Counted from the stretch's first letter, positions 17,061 to 24,677 are shown. The stretch is DNA of 64,000 nt from Zoogloea sp041904905 (GCF_041904905.1 NZ_JAYRMI010000001.1:91280-155279); one strand, 5' to 3'. Notes: a model not told the origin generated them from the letters alone. Made by a program: numbers and translations.

Positions 17061-17531
17061 CTAGTCGCCGCAGCCGCCGACGGTGACCTTCACCTCGCGG
17101 AACAGGGTGTAGTGCCTGCCGCCCGCCTGGGCGACGACACGCAGGCGCGAACTCTCGGCCATCCGGATCTTGGCCTGGAAGCGGGCGCTGGCCCCCGGGG
17201 CAAAGTTGAACTGCAGCGCGAGGGGGGAGGGGTTCTTGTCCACCAGCACAGACAGGCGCGTGGTGCCCGGGATCTGGCTGATGACCTCGATGGGCACGGA
17301 GGCACCGTTCTCGGCGATCTCGGGCGCCTTGAGCAGGATGTCGCGGCTGGCTTCGGCGCCGGCTGCACCGATGAGGCGCAGGGCGTCGGCGGCGGTTCTG
17401 GCGTCGAAGGCGCTGCGGTTGAACTCCACGGCAAGGGCGCGGCCGGGTTTGAGCAGCCCGGCACCGATCAGCCCGGCAAGCGCTGCCGCGCTGCCAAAGC
17501 CCTGGATGAAGCTGCGACGGCCGGCGCTCAT
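17061..17531 (-). CDS. soxY: Sulfur-oxidation carrier subunit SoxY
   Basis: The 156-residue protein is the cysteine-bearing subunit of SoxYZ. Its N-terminus GRRSFIQGFGSAAALAGL is a twin-arginine signal peptide with a cleavage region near RALA. The C-terminus ends VTVGGCGD, placing the sulfur-carrying Cys154 on the flexible arm. Most SoxY proteins end GGCGG, so the final Asp is a small variation. The start ATG at 17531 overlaps the moaC stop codon by four bases, which couples translation of soxY to moaC. No other Sox enzyme genes are nearby. Confidence 0.92.
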   Translation of the reverse strand: MSAGRRSFIQGFGSAAALAGLIGAGLLKPGRALAVEFNRSAFDARTAADALRLIGAAGAEASRDILLKAPEIAENGASVPIEVISQIPGTTRLSVLVDKNPSPLALQFNFAPGASARFQAKIRMAESSRLRVVAQAGGRHYTLFREVKVTVGGCGD

Positions 17532-18010
17532 GCCGCGTCGGCCTTCCAGTGCCCGGATTTGCCGCCTTCCTTTTCGAGCAGGCGGATGCCGGTCATGGTC
17601 ATGCCCCGGTCCACCGCCTTGCACATGTCGTAGATGGTGAGCAGGCCTACTTGCACGGCGGTGAGGGCTTCCATCTCGACCCCCGTCCGGCCGACGGTTT
17701 CGGCGGTGACGGCGCAGCGGATGGTGTCGTCGCCCTCGACGATGAAATCGGCCGCGACGCGGGTGAGGGGGATGGGGTGGCACAGGGGGATCAGGTCGGC
17801 CGTGCGCTTGGCGCCCTGGATGGCGGCGATGCGGGCGATGCCGATCACGTCGCCCTTCTTGTTGTCGCCGGCGAGGATGCGGGCGAGGGTGGCCGGCTGC
17901 ATGACGATCCGGCCTTCGGCGCGGGCCACCCGGCGGGTCTCCTGCTTGGCAGAGACATCCACCATGTGGGCCTGGCCGTGGGCGTCGAAATGGGTGAAGG
18001 CGTCGCTCAT
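17528..18010 (-). CDS. moaC: Cyclic pyranopterin monophosphate synthase MoaC
   Basis: The 160-residue protein acts in the first stage of molybdenum cofactor synthesis. With MoaA it turns GTP into cyclic pyranopterin monophosphate. Conserved sequences are HMVDVSAKQETRR, RTADLIPLCHPIPLT, TGVEMEALTAVQVG and IYDMCKAVDRGM, which form the active-site pocket. The ATG at 18010 is preceded by CGGGCGGG on the coding strand only weakly. An in-frame start 15 bases upstream is less likely. It is the first gene of an unusual moaC-soxY-soxZ run. It is divergent from bepA with only 41 bases between. Confidence 0.95.
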   Translation of the reverse strand: MSDAFTHFDAHGQAHMVDVSAKQETRRVARAEGRIVMQPATLARILAGDNKKGDVIGIARIAAIQGAKRTADLIPLCHPIPLTRVAADFIVEGDDTIRCAVTAETVGRTGVEMEALTAVQVGLLTIYDMCKAVDRGMTMTGIRLLEKEGGKSGHWKADAA

Positions 18011-18051
18011 CGGGCGGGAAACCAAATTTGGGGGTCGAGTATCATAGCACC

Positions 18052-19500
18052 GTGATTAAACGTCTGATTGCCGCCCTGCTGTGTGTGGTGATGATCCCTC
18101 GCGGCATCGCCCACGACCTGCCCGATCTGGGCGATTCCGCATCGTCGGAGCTGTCGCCCCTGGCCGAGCAGCGCCTCGGGGCGCAGATCATGCGCGACAT
18201 CCGCTGGAAGGAGCCGGCCTATCTGCGCGACCCGGAGGTCGAGGATTACCTCAACTGGCTGGGCGATCGTCTGGTGGCGTCGGGCCCGGGCGCGGGCCTG
18301 CCTTTCCAGTTCTTCGGGGTGAGCGACGCGTCGCTCAACGCCTTCGCGATGCCCGGCGGCAACATCGGCGTGCACACCGGGCTGATTCTCGCCGCCCAGA
18401 CCGAATCGGAGTTGGCCGGCGTGCTGGCCCACGAGGTCTCCCACGTCACCCAGCGCCATATTGCGCGGATGCTCGGCAAGCAGAGTCAGACCAGCATGAT
18501 CATGCTGGCGTCCCTGCTGCTGGCGGTGCTGGCCGCCCGATCCAGCGCCCAGGCCAGCCAGGCGGCCATCTCGACCGGGATGGCGGCGGGCATGAGCACC
18601 CAGCTCTCGTACTCGCGGGATTTCGAGAACGAGGCGGACCGGATCGGGGTGCAGAACCTCGCCGCGGCGGGGTTCGATGTGCGCGGGATGGTCGGCTTCT
18701 TCGAGCGCCTTCAGAAGAACGCCCGGCTCTACGAGAACAGTGCGCCGGCTTACATGCGCACGCACCCCCTCACCAGCGACCGGATCACCGAGATGGAGAA
18801 CCGGGTCGCCCAGATGCCTTACCGGCAGGTGCCGGATTCGCTGGATTTCCAGCTGGTGAAGGCCAAGCTCAAAGTGGGCAGGCAGCCCACGCGGGAGGTG
18901 ATCGGCGAGTTCGAGACGGCGGCTCGGGGTGCCAGCCCGTCGGTGGCCGCCCAGTATGGGTTGGTGCGGGCCTATCTGCAGGTGCGCCGCCTGGCCGACG
19001 CGGATCGGGAGATGGCGGTGCTGCGCAAGCGCGGGGCCTTGTCGGCGATGATTGACGGGCTGGAGGGCGATCTGCGGCTGGCCCACGGGGATCCGGCAGG
19101 CGCGGCGCGGTTGTTCCGGGAGGGGCGAGGGCGCTTTCCCCAATCCCATCGGCTGATGTACGGCGAGATCGAGTCGCTGCTCGCGGCGGCCAGGCCCGAC
19201 GAGGCGCTGACAGTGGCCAAGGCGGAGTTGCTGACCACCCCGGCCGATGCCACCCTCTGGGAGTTTCGGGCCCGGGCCGAAGCGGCCCTCGGCAAGCGGC
19301 TGGCGCAGCATCGATCGCTGGGCGAGGTGTACGCGATCCAGGGCAACTACGCCGCGTCGGCCGAGCAGTTTGCGCTGGCCCAGGCGGCGAGCGATGGGGA
19401 TTTCTTCGAGCAGTCGGCGGTGGATTCGCGGCTGCGGGAGGTGCGTGGGTTGCTGGCCGAGCAGATGCGCGAGTTGCGCGAGTCGCGCGGCCAGCGCTGA
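18052..19500 (+). CDS. bepA: M48-family periplasmic metalloprotease, BepA-like, with TPR repeats
   Basis: The 482-residue protein is a zinc metalloprotease of the Oma1/BepA group, which acts in the periplasm in outer-membrane protein quality control. It starts with a signal peptide (IKRLIAALLCVVMIPRGIAH). The zinc site is HEVSH within GVLAHEVSHVTQRH, and the third ligand is in DFENEADRIGVQNL. The region after about residue 260 consists of TPR-like helices (LRAYLQVRRLADADREMAVL, AARLFREGRGRFPQSHRL). The start is probably GTG at 18052. An in-frame TTG lies nine codons... specifically eight codons upstream at 18028. The long C-terminal TPR part argues for BepA over LoiP or HtpX. Confidence 0.88.
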   Translation: MIKRLIAALLCVVMIPRGIAHDLPDLGDSASSELSPLAEQRLGAQIMRDIRWKEPAYLRDPEVEDYLNWLGDRLVASGPGAGLPFQFFGVSDASLNAFAMPGGNIGVHTGLILAAQTESELAGVLAHEVSHVTQRHIARMLGKQSQTSMIMLASLLLAVLAARSSAQASQAAISTGMAAGMSTQLSYSRDFENEADRIGVQNLAAAGFDVRGMVGFFERLQKNARLYENSAPAYMRTHPLTSDRITEMENRVAQMPYRQVPDSLDFQLVKAKLKVGRQPTREVIGEFETAARGASPSVAAQYGLVRAYLQVRRLADADREMAVLRKRGALSAMIDGLEGDLRLAHGDPAGAARLFREGRGRFPQSHRLMYGEIESLLAAARPDEALTVAKAELLTTPADATLWEFRARAEAALGKRLAQHRSLGEVYAIQGNYAASAEQFALAQAASDGDFFEQSAVDSRLREVRGLLAEQMRELRESRGQR

Positions 19501-19503
19501 GGG

Positions 19504-20136
19504 CTAGATGTTGCCGTAGCGCACGTAGAGCGCCCAGACGAGTTCGGCGAAGGCGTTCTGGTTGAAGCGCGGGCGCCCGCTGACGGTGAGGGCGAGGCGG
19601 GTCCGGCCGATGTGCATCGGCCAGAAGCTGAGGCCGCTGATGCCGGCGGCGTCCACGTTGCCCCAGCCATCGAGCAGGTGATCGCCGAGCTTGGAGAGGG
19701 CGTCGGACTGGCGTTCGGCCACCGACAGGATGTCGGCGCCCAGCGCGGCGAGGGCTTCGCCGGTTTCGCCCGGGTAACCCGACATCGCGAGGCAGAAGCC
19801 CATCCGGTCTGCCAGGACGGCCTGCCCGGTATCGCTGAGGGTGGCGAGCAGGCTGGGCAGGGTGGATTCGAGCGTGCCGACGGGCGCCATCCGCGGGGTG
19901 GACCAGGCTTCGAGGCAGGCGGTCTCCTGGAGCTTGAGCAGCGGGGCGAGGGCGCGCTCGGTGCTGGCTTCGCCCGTCCAGGCGCGGGCCAGTTCGGCAC
20001 TCAGTGCCGGGCTGGCGGCTTCGCGGAGGATGGCCAGCAGGACGCGCCGCTCGACGCTGTCGTCGGCGCGGGCAACCGCTCGCCAGGCCCCGTAGGGCGT
20101 TACGGTGAGGTAGGAGCCGGGGATAATCTCAAGCAT
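19504..20136 (-). CDS. Unknown protein, last gene of the roadblock/GTPase operon; possible divergent roadblock domain
   Basis: I do not recognise this 210-residue protein by name. The N-terminal half (YGAWRAVARADDSVERRVLLAIL, then helices to LKLQETACLEAW) looks like a small helical or winged-helix region. The second half reads MGFCLAMSGYPGETGEALAA, then helices, then FWPMHIGRTRLALTVSGRP and a final helix. That order of strand pairs and helices resembles a roadblock/LC7 fold, which is inference only. Its start overlaps the GTPase stop by eight bases, so it is translated with the GTPase. A role as GTPase partner or effector would fit. Confidence 0.7.
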   Translation of the reverse strand: MLEIIPGSYLTVTPYGAWRAVARADDSVERRVLLAILREAASPALSAELARAWTGEASTERALAPLLKLQETACLEAWSTPRMAPVGTLESTLPSLLATLSDTGQAVLADRMGFCLAMSGYPGETGEALAALGADILSVAERQSDALSKLGDHLLDGWGNVDAAGISGLSFWPMHIGRTRLALTVSGRPRFNQNAFAELVWALYVRYGNI

Positions 20137-20689
20137 CGATCAGTCCGGGGTTGAGGGTGTAGAGGAGCGCCTTGACGAGCATGGCGACGTCGTCGCGACT
20201 GCGCGCATCGACGCGGAAGATCGCCGGGATGGGGCGGTGCCCCAGCTCGGCCAGCTTGGTGCGATAGTTCTCGAGGTTGGGCGTCTCGGAGTTGTCCATG
20301 TGGGTGACGCCGATGGCGACGGCGGTGCTGGCGATGAAGTCCTTGAAGGCGCTCAGGTAGCCCTCCAGATCGGCCAGCGGATCGGGGTTGGCGTTGTTGA
20401 TGAGCAGGACGAGACCGATCCCCCCTTCGGAGAGGATGTCCCACATGAAGCTGAAGCGTTCCTGGCCGGGCGTGCCGTAGAGCATGACCTTTTCGCCGTC
20501 CGGCAGGTTGAGGACGCCGTAGTCCATGGCAACGGTGGTGGTCCGCTTGAGTTTGGCAGTTTCGTCGCTGGCCATGGCCTCGGTGCTGACCGGGGGGATG
20601 TCGCTCAGGGCGGCGATGGCCGTGCTCTTGCCGGCGCCGACGGTGCCCGAGAAGATGATCTTGTTGTGGCGGGCGCGTTCAGACCGCAT
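20129..20689 (-). CDS. Ras-like small GTPase (COG2229/MglA-like)
   Basis: The 186-residue protein is a single GTPase domain. Visible motifs are the P-loop GTVGAGKS at residues 15-22, switch I with KRTTTVAMDYG around 49-58, and the G3 segment YGTPGQERF at 71-79 with the Ras-like Gln76. The G4 segment is VTHMD at 128-132, where THMD replaces the usual NKxD, as in the prokaryotic predicted-GTPase group COG2229. No membrane segment or lipidation signal is seen. It overlaps the genes on both sides. Small GTPases of this kind usually work with roadblock/LC7 proteins, and one is encoded at the head of this operon. Confidence 0.9.
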   Translation of the reverse strand: MRSERARHNKIIFSGTVGAGKSTAIAALSDIPPVSTEAMASDETAKLKRTTTVAMDYGVLNLPDGEKVMLYGTPGQERFSFMWDILSEGGIGLVLLINNANPDPLADLEGYLSAFKDFIASTAVAIGVTHMDNSETPNLENYRTKLAELGHRPIPAIFRVDARSRDDVAMLVKALLYTLNPGLIDA

Positions 20690-22028
20690 TGAGGAGTTTC
20701 CTGAGAATTCTGGACAAAATCGAAGGGCGTTGTTGCTGTTGCTGCTGGGCTTGCGGTTGGGGGGGCGCCTGGGGTGCAGGGGGCGCGGTCACCGTCGTCC
20801 GTTCGGTGATCGGGCTGGTTTGCGGTGCTTTCGTGTCCAGCAGGCCGGCGAAGCGGGCAGAGGCATAGACCGAGAACACGTAGCGCTGGGGAATCCCGAG
20901 ACGGGCGGCGATATCGATGGGGCTGGCCCAGGTGCGCACCCACAGGGCGACGATGCGCAGCGCGTGCGGCGACATGAAGACTTTGGTGAAGTTGGGCCAG
21001 GCACGCAGCCGGACGGGCTGGTAAGGGTCGACGCCATCCGGCAGGCGTCCCCGCGCAGCCCAGGCGGCGACGTTCCAGAAGAAGTCTTCGGTCGTCCAGG
21101 TGCTGCCGTGGTTGGAGATGTGGGACAGCGTGGAGGCGCCGACGATGCGCGCGGTGGTCTGCGGCAGCTGGGCCATCGACAGCGGACGCAGCTGGTTGTC
21201 GCGGAAGTCGGTGACGCAGATCGAGACCGGCTGGACCCGCACGCCGATGAGCCGCGGCAGGCCGGCGATGAGGTGCGGCCGGCCACTGCTGGTGGCTTGG
21301 TCGAAGGCCCGCTGGAGATGCCCGATGAGGTAGTTGTCCGGGTTGAAGAAGATCTTCTCGGGCAAGGGGTAGATCGGGTGGGGCGGCAGGTCTTCGAGCG
21401 CCCCGCACAGATCGCGCTCGTCGTCGGTCTGGACGCCATGCCCGAGCGAGCCCGGGGGCTCGGAAGGCGGGGCGGCAGCGGGGACGTCCGGCTGGATGGT
21501 CTGCGCGTCGGATGCGCCTGTGGCGGCAGGGGGCGTCATCACCGGGGGCGGCGTGCGGTTCATCGCGGTGGCCACGGTGATCGGCGGCGAGCTTGTTTCG
21601 GGTGCCGGCTGGATGGTAGGCGGCGCCGGCTGGGTCAGCGGCGCGCTCCGCCGGATGGGCGGGACGGCAATCGTGCGGGCGCTGTCGTGGGCGGCCTTGG
21701 CCAGCAGGCCGGGCAGCGCCTCGAGATTGAGGGGCTTGCCCAGAATCACCCGGTTCGGAAAACGCTGGGCGTGATCCTTGGGGTGGAAGGCATAGCAGAC
21801 GACGCCGATCCGGGGGTGAGGAGCGAGTCGTGCGAATGCCGCTTCGACGCCCGGACGGTCGCAGTCGACCAGGACGACCCGGGCGCTTTCCAGGTCGGCG
21901 GCCAGACGCACCGAGTGCTTCCAGTGACGTTCTACGGATAATCCGATCAGCCGGGCGTCCATGCTGCCCACGTGGAGCAGGAAAAGGGCGGTGACTGGCT
22001 GGCCCGGTAGGATGGAATGGCGGCTCAT
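20679..22028 (-). CDS. Unknown multidomain protein: receiver-like N-terminus, proline-rich linker, helix-turn-helix-like C-terminus
   Basis: The 449-residue protein is not one I can name. Residues 15-112 have the strand-helix pattern of a response-regulator receiver, with VVLVDCDRPG (Asp55) and the receiver-like end ILGKPLNLEALPGLL (Lys98). The usual acidic cluster near the N-terminus is not obvious. Residues 120-200 are a proline/alanine-rich linker. Residues 208-400 form a globular region (LPEKIFFNPDNYLIGHLQRAF, WTTEDFFWNVAAWA) that ends in a possible winged helix (LRIVALWVRTWASPIDIAAR, then LGIPQRYVFSVYASARFAGLL). A poly-Gln/Pro tail leads to a basic end SILSRILRKLLNAV. The stop overlaps the GTPase start. 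Confidence 0.75.
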   Translation of the reverse strand: MSRHSILPGQPVTALFLLHVGSMDARLIGLSVERHWKHSVRLAADLESARVVLVDCDRPGVEAAFARLAPHPRIGVVCYAFHPKDHAQRFPNRVILGKPLNLEALPGLLAKAAHDSARTIAVPPIRRSAPLTQPAPPTIQPAPETSSPPITVATAMNRTPPPVMTPPAATGASDAQTIQPDVPAAAPPSEPPGSLGHGVQTDDERDLCGALEDLPPHPIYPLPEKIFFNPDNYLIGHLQRAFDQATSSGRPHLIAGLPRLIGVRVQPVSICVTDFRDNQLRPLSMAQLPQTTARIVGASTLSHISNHGSTWTTEDFFWNVAAWAARGRLPDGVDPYQPVRLRAWPNFTKVFMSPHALRIVALWVRTWASPIDIAARLGIPQRYVFSVYASARFAGLLDTKAPQTSPITERTTVTAPPAPQAPPQPQAQQQQQQRPSILSRILRKLLNAV

Positions 22029-22056
22029 TGGGGTGTAATGCGAGTGGGGGCCGGGG

Positions 22057-22533
22057 TCAGGAGACGACTCCCGACGGCATCGCGGAATCTTGCAGGAAAA
22101 CACGTGCGCCTTCCACCGGGCGCGCCAGTACCACACCGGGCAGGGCGATCCGGGGGTCGTGGCGGTCGATGCCATCCGCGATGCGGGCGCTGAGATAGAG
22201 CCCCATTTCGTGCGTTTCGAGGGCGTCGTAGTGCTCGCGCAGCATGCGCATCCTCAGTTCTGCGCCGAAGGTGCCGAGGACGATCCAGAGATCGATGATG
22301 GCGGCGACGGTCGCGGCGGTGTCCTGGAGGTTGGCCCACAGGGAGATGCGCTGCACGTGGAGGTGCAGGTTGGCGGGCTTGCGGCCGATCTCGCCGGCCA
22401 GCAGCGCGCCGGTTGCCGGCGAGCGCCAGCGGGAGGCGATCCGCAGCGTCCGCACCGGCAGGCCGAAGACGGCTGGCGGTGCGGGGCGTCGGATGCGTTC
22501 CGGGTTGGACGAATCGGTGACGAACAGCTTCAC
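22057..22533 (-). CDS. Conserved-looking unknown protein of the roadblock/GTPase operon
   Basis: The 158-residue protein starts with GTG at 22533, which overlaps the stop of the PhnD-like gene (GTGA). I do not recognise a family. It has a Pro/Arg-rich N-terminus (NPERIRRPAPPAVFGLPVRT), then a mixed region with helices (NLQDTAATVAAIIDLWIVLG, LRMRMLREHYDALETHEMGLYLSARI). It ends with short beta-like strands (IALPGVVLARPVEGARVFLQD). No signal peptide or membrane span is clear. The tight coupling to both neighbours argues that it is a real component of the same system. Confidence 0.7.
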   Translation of the reverse strand: MKLFVTDSSNPERIRRPAPPAVFGLPVRTLRIASRWRSPATGALLAGEIGRKPANLHLHVQRISLWANLQDTAATVAAIIDLWIVLGTFGAELRMRMLREHYDALETHEMGLYLSARIADGIDRHDPRIALPGVVLARPVEGARVFLQDSAMPSGVVS

Positions 22534-23276
22534 TGGGTCAGTGTTGAGATGATGTCGATCATGAACTCTACGTCCTCGTGCTGGACAGCCTGCCAGGCGC
22601 GGGCGCCGAGGGCTTCGAGGATACCGCGTCCCTTTTCGGTTTCATGCATCGAAACGAGCAGTTCCGTGATCTGTTCGGCATGGGGGATGAGGCCCGGGCC
22701 GATCAGCAGGACATGATGAACCACCTGCAGCTGGCTGGTGACGAGCACGCGCAGATCCCGGCGCACGATGGAGGACAGAGCCTCGAAAGCCTCGACCGGC
22801 AGGAAGCCGACGTCGGCCTCGCCGCGAAGAATCGCGCGGGCAACCTGGATGTAGGTCTCCCTGCGATGTTCGACGGTGTTGGCGGTGTCCAGGTTGGCGG
22901 GTTCGAGGAGAATCCGGCCCACCGTGTTGACGCTGGGGTCTTCGCTGCAGGCTACACGGGTGCCCGGCTGGAGATCGGGGATCTCGCGGATCGGGCTCTC
23001 GTTTGCGGTGATGACCACCATCTCGTCCGGCGCACCCTGAGGCCGCGCGATGGCACGGAAGCCTTTCTCGCGGACGAGCAGGGAGGCGTCGAAGGGGTTG
23101 GCGTAGATGATGTCCACCTTGCCCTCGGCAATCGCGGCGCGCTGGGCGCCGAAACTGTCGTAGAGTTCGAGGTGGATCGGGAGGGACAGCGCGCGCTGCA
23201 GCCAGGTGTTGAAGATGTACCAGTCGGAGATGCGCTCGTTGGGGAAGCTGGGGCTAACCGTGAAATTGAAAGTCAT
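22530..23276 (-). CDS. PhnD-like substrate-binding protein without signal peptide
   Basis: The 248-residue protein matches the phosphate/phosphonate substrate-binding family (PhnD-like, periplasmic binding protein type 2 fold). Typical segments are FTVSPSFPNE, YDSFGAQRAAIAEGKVDIIYANPFDASLLVREKGFRAIAR (shown only to mark the position, near residues 39-78), CSEDPSVNTVGRILLEP and VARAILRGEADVGFLPVEAF. It begins directly at the first domain strand, with no signal peptide or lipobox, and no transporter genes are adjacent. It is therefore probably a cytoplasmic ligand sensor rather than a transporter component. It starts two bases after the PAS gene. Confidence 0.85.
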   Translation of the reverse strand: MTFNFTVSPSFPNERISDWYIFNTWLQRALSLPIHLELYDSFGAQRAAIAEGKVDIIYANPFDASLLVREKGFRAIARPQGAPDEMVVITANESPIREIPDLQPGTRVACSEDPSVNTVGRILLEPANLDTANTVEHRRETYIQVARAILRGEADVGFLPVEAFEALSSIVRRDLRVLVTSQLQVVHHVLLIGPGLIPHAEQITELLVSMHETEKGRGILEALGARAWQAVQHEDVEFMIDIISTLTQ

Positions 23277-23278
23277 GA

Positions 23279-23752
23279 TCAGTTCATGTTCCGGTACTGG
23301 GCCTCTGCGGCGAGAACCTTTTCGCGGGAGGGCTCCCGACGGACCGAGGTGAAGCCGACGATCTTGCCGTCGCGCACGTTGGGGACCACCGTGGCGTAGA
23401 CCCAGTAGTGGCCGCCATCCTTGCGCAGGTTCTTGACGTAGCCGTTCCACTGGCGCCCGGCCTGGACGGTCTTCCAGAGGTCGTCGAAAGCCGCGGAGGG
23501 CATGTCGGGGTGCCGCAGAATGCAATGGGGCTGGCCGATCAGTTCGGCTTCGGTGTAGCCGGACATGTCGACGAAGGATTGATTGCACTGGGTGATGACG
23601 CCCGACGTGTCCGTCCGGGAGACGATCAATTTGCCCTGCGGGTAGGGCGTTTCGACTGACGTGACAAATACCCGCCGACTGGTGCCATTGGCAAACGTCA
23701 GCGTATGCTCGACTGCTTCGCCCGGTACCTGGGCGCGATCCATATCCTTCAC
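23279..23752 (-). CDS. Stand-alone Aer-type PAS domain protein
   Basis: The protein (157 residues from a GTG at 23752 with GGGAGG seven bases upstream) is one PAS domain with a short N-terminal extension. Residues that bind FAD in the aerotaxis sensor Aer are kept: RHPDMP at 80-85 and the Trp102-Asn103 pair in QWNGYVKNLRKDGGHYWVYA. This suggests a flavin-based redox or oxygen sensor, which is inference from the motif. It has no kinase, cyclase or methyl-accepting module of its own, so its output must pass to another protein of this operon. It lies 15 bases after the roadblock gene. Confidence 0.87.
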   Translation of the reverse strand: MKDMDRAQVPGEAVEHTLTFANGTSRRVFVTSVETPYPQGKLIVSRTDTSGVITQCNQSFVDMSGYTEAELIGQPHCILRHPDMPSAAFDDLWKTVQAGRQWNGYVKNLRKDGGHYWVYATVVPNVRDGKIVGFTSVRREPSREKVLAAEAQYRNMN

Positions 23753-23767
23753 TACCAGCCCTCCCGA

Positions 23768-24133
23768 TTAGCCGAGGATCCTGCCGATGGCGTCGGCGGC
23801 ACGACGGACGTCAAGGAACACCAGACCCAGCTTGGCGTTGGGCTTGGCCATCACGGTGAGCACGGCATCGGCGCCGGCCTGAACCATGAGGACGTAACCC
23901 TTTTCGCCCTTGATGAGCACCTGGTCGAGGGTGCCGCGGGCCAGTTCGCGGGCGGTGCGATCACCGAGGGAGAGCATGGCGGCACTCATCGCGCCAACCC
24001 GATCTTCGTCGACGGTGTTGGGGAGGAGGGCGGCCATCATCAGACCGTCGGAGGAGATGATGGCGGAGGCCTCGATGTCCGCGGAGGTGCCGTTCAGGTC
24101 ATTGAGAACCGTTTGGAGCATGTTTGAGCGCAT
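23768..24133 (-). CDS. Roadblock/LC7 domain protein (MglB-like), first gene of the operon
   Basis: The 121-residue protein is a single roadblock/LC7 domain, the fold of MglB and of eukaryotic dynein light chains that regulate small GTPases. The pattern is an N-terminal helix (LQTVLNDLNGTSADIEASA), a strand pair (AIISSDGLMMAALLP), the central helix (RVGAMSAAMLSLGDRTAREL), two strands (LDQVLIKGEKGYVLMVQAG, AVLTVMAKPNAKLGLV) and a final helix. It is the promoter-proximal gene of a seven-gene run that includes a Ras-like GTPase, its expected partner. The 244 bases upstream of it, up to tusA, are AT-rich for this genome and hold no gene. Confidence 0.9.
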   Translation of the reverse strand: MRSNMLQTVLNDLNGTSADIEASAIISSDGLMMAALLPNTVDEDRVGAMSAAMLSLGDRTARELARGTLDQVLIKGEKGYVLMVQAGADAVLTVMAKPNAKLGLVFLDVRRAADAIGRILG

Positions 24134-24377
24134 CGTGGTATACCTTCAAAGTAAGCGTTAAAGTTGTCGGGAAGGACGAAGCCGGCTTGCCCGGGCGCAG
24201 GGCGCCGCAATGCAGGGTATCGCCTCGTTTATGACGTTATTTTGAGTTGTCATTATTTCACAATTCGTACGTGATTATTTGAATGCGAGTGTTGTTTGCT
24301 GTGAAGTTGTTATCGGGTTGAGGTTTGTCGCGGGTTAAAATCGGGCCCGACACGTCCCTGGAGGCTGGAGTTTTACG

Positions 24378-24608
24378 ATGGATTTCGATAGAGAACTGGA
24401 TGCGCGCGGCCTGAACTGCCCACTACCCATTTTGCGCGCAAAGAAGGCGCTTGCGGAGATGCAGGCCGGACAGGTGCTGCGGGTGGTTGCGACCGACCCG
24501 GGATCGGTGAAGGATTTCTCCGCGTTTGCCAAGCAGACTGGCAACGAGTTGATCGGGCAGAGCGAACTGCCGGATAGTGCTTACGAGTTCTTTCTGCGCC
24601 GCAAGTAA
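24378..24608 (+). CDS. tusA: TusA/SirA-family sulfur carrier protein
   Basis: The 76-residue protein is a TusA-like sulfur carrier. It has the family motif ARGLNCPLPILRAKKAL near the N-terminus, where Cys14 would hold the persulfide, and a C-terminal SAYEFFLRRK. TusA passes sulfur toward tRNA thiolation or, in sulfur oxidisers, toward other carriers. GGAGG lies upstream of the ATG. It stands alone with its own strong terminator. The soxYZ genes are about 7 kb away, and no direct link is shown. Confidence 0.92.
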   Translation: MDFDRELDARGLNCPLPILRAKKALAEMQAGQVLRVVATDPGSVKDFSAFAKQTGNELIGQSELPDSAYEFFLRRK

Positions 24609-24626
24609 GGTTCGGCGGGCAGGCAA

Positions 24627-24662
24627 GAAAAATGGCCACGCAGCGTGCGTGGCCATTTTTTT
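24627..24662. terminator. Bidirectional terminator between tusA and valS
   Basis: A 10-bp perfect stem TGGCCACGCA/TGCGTGGCCA (24633-24642 and 24646-24655) with a GCG loop is flanked by an A run on the left and a T run on the right. It is symmetric and can end transcripts from both convergent genes. Confidence 0.93.
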
Positions 24663-24677
24663 GAGGCGGCGGTGTCG

